Shown piece after piece: positions 63,513-64,000 of a stretch of 64,000 bases of DNA. Position 1 is the first letter of the stretch. Each line of letters starts with the position of its first letter. Source of the stretch: Aphelocoma coerulescens (lineage: Eukaryota > Chordata > Aves > Passeriformes > Corvidae). The notes under the pieces are model-generated. The model was not told the origin of the DNA. It did not search any database and was given only the letters and a program-made list of their open reading frames with translations. A program made the translations under genes and the position numbers. Where the stretch lies: positions 78,731,055 to 78,795,054 of the forward strand of contig NC_091017.1 in NCBI RefSeq assembly GCF_041296385.1, in the 5' to 3' direction.

Positions 63513-64000
63513 GACCAGTTGACACAACCACCTTAAAAAGAGACACTGAGGGAGGTGACAGGAATAACCTGCTGGAAGCCACTGGCTTCAGGGACAGTTT
63601 ATTCCGATTCAGAATATTCCTGAACTAAATAAAAATTTAAAAATAAAATAAAATAAAAGCCAGGAAAACAGGGAAGGGACCTCCTCAACCTCCCAGCCCT
63701 AAATACGCCCGCGTTTTCCCCCTCTCCCCTTCAGGGCTGCCCTTGGTGGCCGGCGAGAAGGAATCCGGCCGGGGCAGGAGCTGTGCCCACGGGAAGAGCA
63801 GGTGGGAGAGCAGAGCAGGAAATGATCCAGCGCTTTGAAGTCTGGTCAACTTTTAACGCGGCGGCCGAGCCGTGCCCGCGGCCACGCTCCGGGGCCGATT
63901 TTCCACACGGTGCCCTTTGATGCCGGGGCCGCGGCGTTACCGATTAACGAGGGGACAGCACCTGCCGGGCCCGGCCCGGGGCCTCCTCCCTGCTCCGGGG

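Larger units (their letters stand above)
61151..64000. other. Intergenic DNA to the right edge
   Basis: Outside the listed repeats nothing was recognised. CpG content rises again at 63,830-64,000, which could be the edge of an island for a gene beyond the window. No EMX1 peptide was found. Confidence 0.45.

Noticed and set aside
63700..64000. EMX1 first exon
   Set aside because: The region is CpG-rich and EMX1 is the expected next gene, but no EMX1 peptide was found in any frame.

Overview
The window looks like nuclear DNA from a bird, most likely a passerine. It holds about 30 fragments of the CR1 non-LTR retrotransposon, including many closely similar copies, which is typical of avian genomes. 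It has split genes with GT..AG introns, CpG islands, and an unusually high density of GC-rich minisatellites. There is no bacterial or viral gene content. The species call is an inference; no species marker was seen.

Layout: Bases 1-37,708 are the 5' part of EXOC6B (exocyst subunit Sec15B) on the minus strand. Coding exon 1 lies at 37,596-37,708 and exon 2 at 242-407. The 37-kb intron 1 between them is filled with CR1 copies, minisatellites (155-bp, 61-bp, 37-bp, 12-bp, 20-bp, 60-bp, 30-bp and 40-bp units) and AT-rich low-complexity DNA. The EXOC6B promoter is a CpG island (about 37,230-38,060) with four ZNF143-like motifs. After a 9-kb intergenic stretch comes SPR (sepiapterin reductase, plus strand), a complete three-exon gene at 46,776-49,181 that keeps all the catalytic residues. 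Its first exon carries an in-frame 12-bp minisatellite coding for forty Gly-Ser-Ala-Thr/Ser residues.

From about 50,200 to 64,000 no coding exon was found. This part holds more CR1, several minisatellites, GC-rich islands, and three AT-balanced non-repetitive blocks (about 57,800-58,060, 59,800-60,010 and 60,411-60,625) rich in homeodomain, forkhead and E-box-like words. In mammals the order is EXOC6B - SPR - EMX1, so these blocks may be regulatory elements of EMX1. EMX1 itself is not in the window, and this is an inference.

The two genes are divergent neighbours but not functionally linked: EXOC6B tethers secretory vesicles at the plasma membrane, and SPR makes tetrahydrobiopterin in the cytosol. 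No previously undescribed multi-gene system was found. The best leads are the coding minisatellite in SPR, the ZNF143-like cluster, the candidate enhancers, and the minisatellite density.
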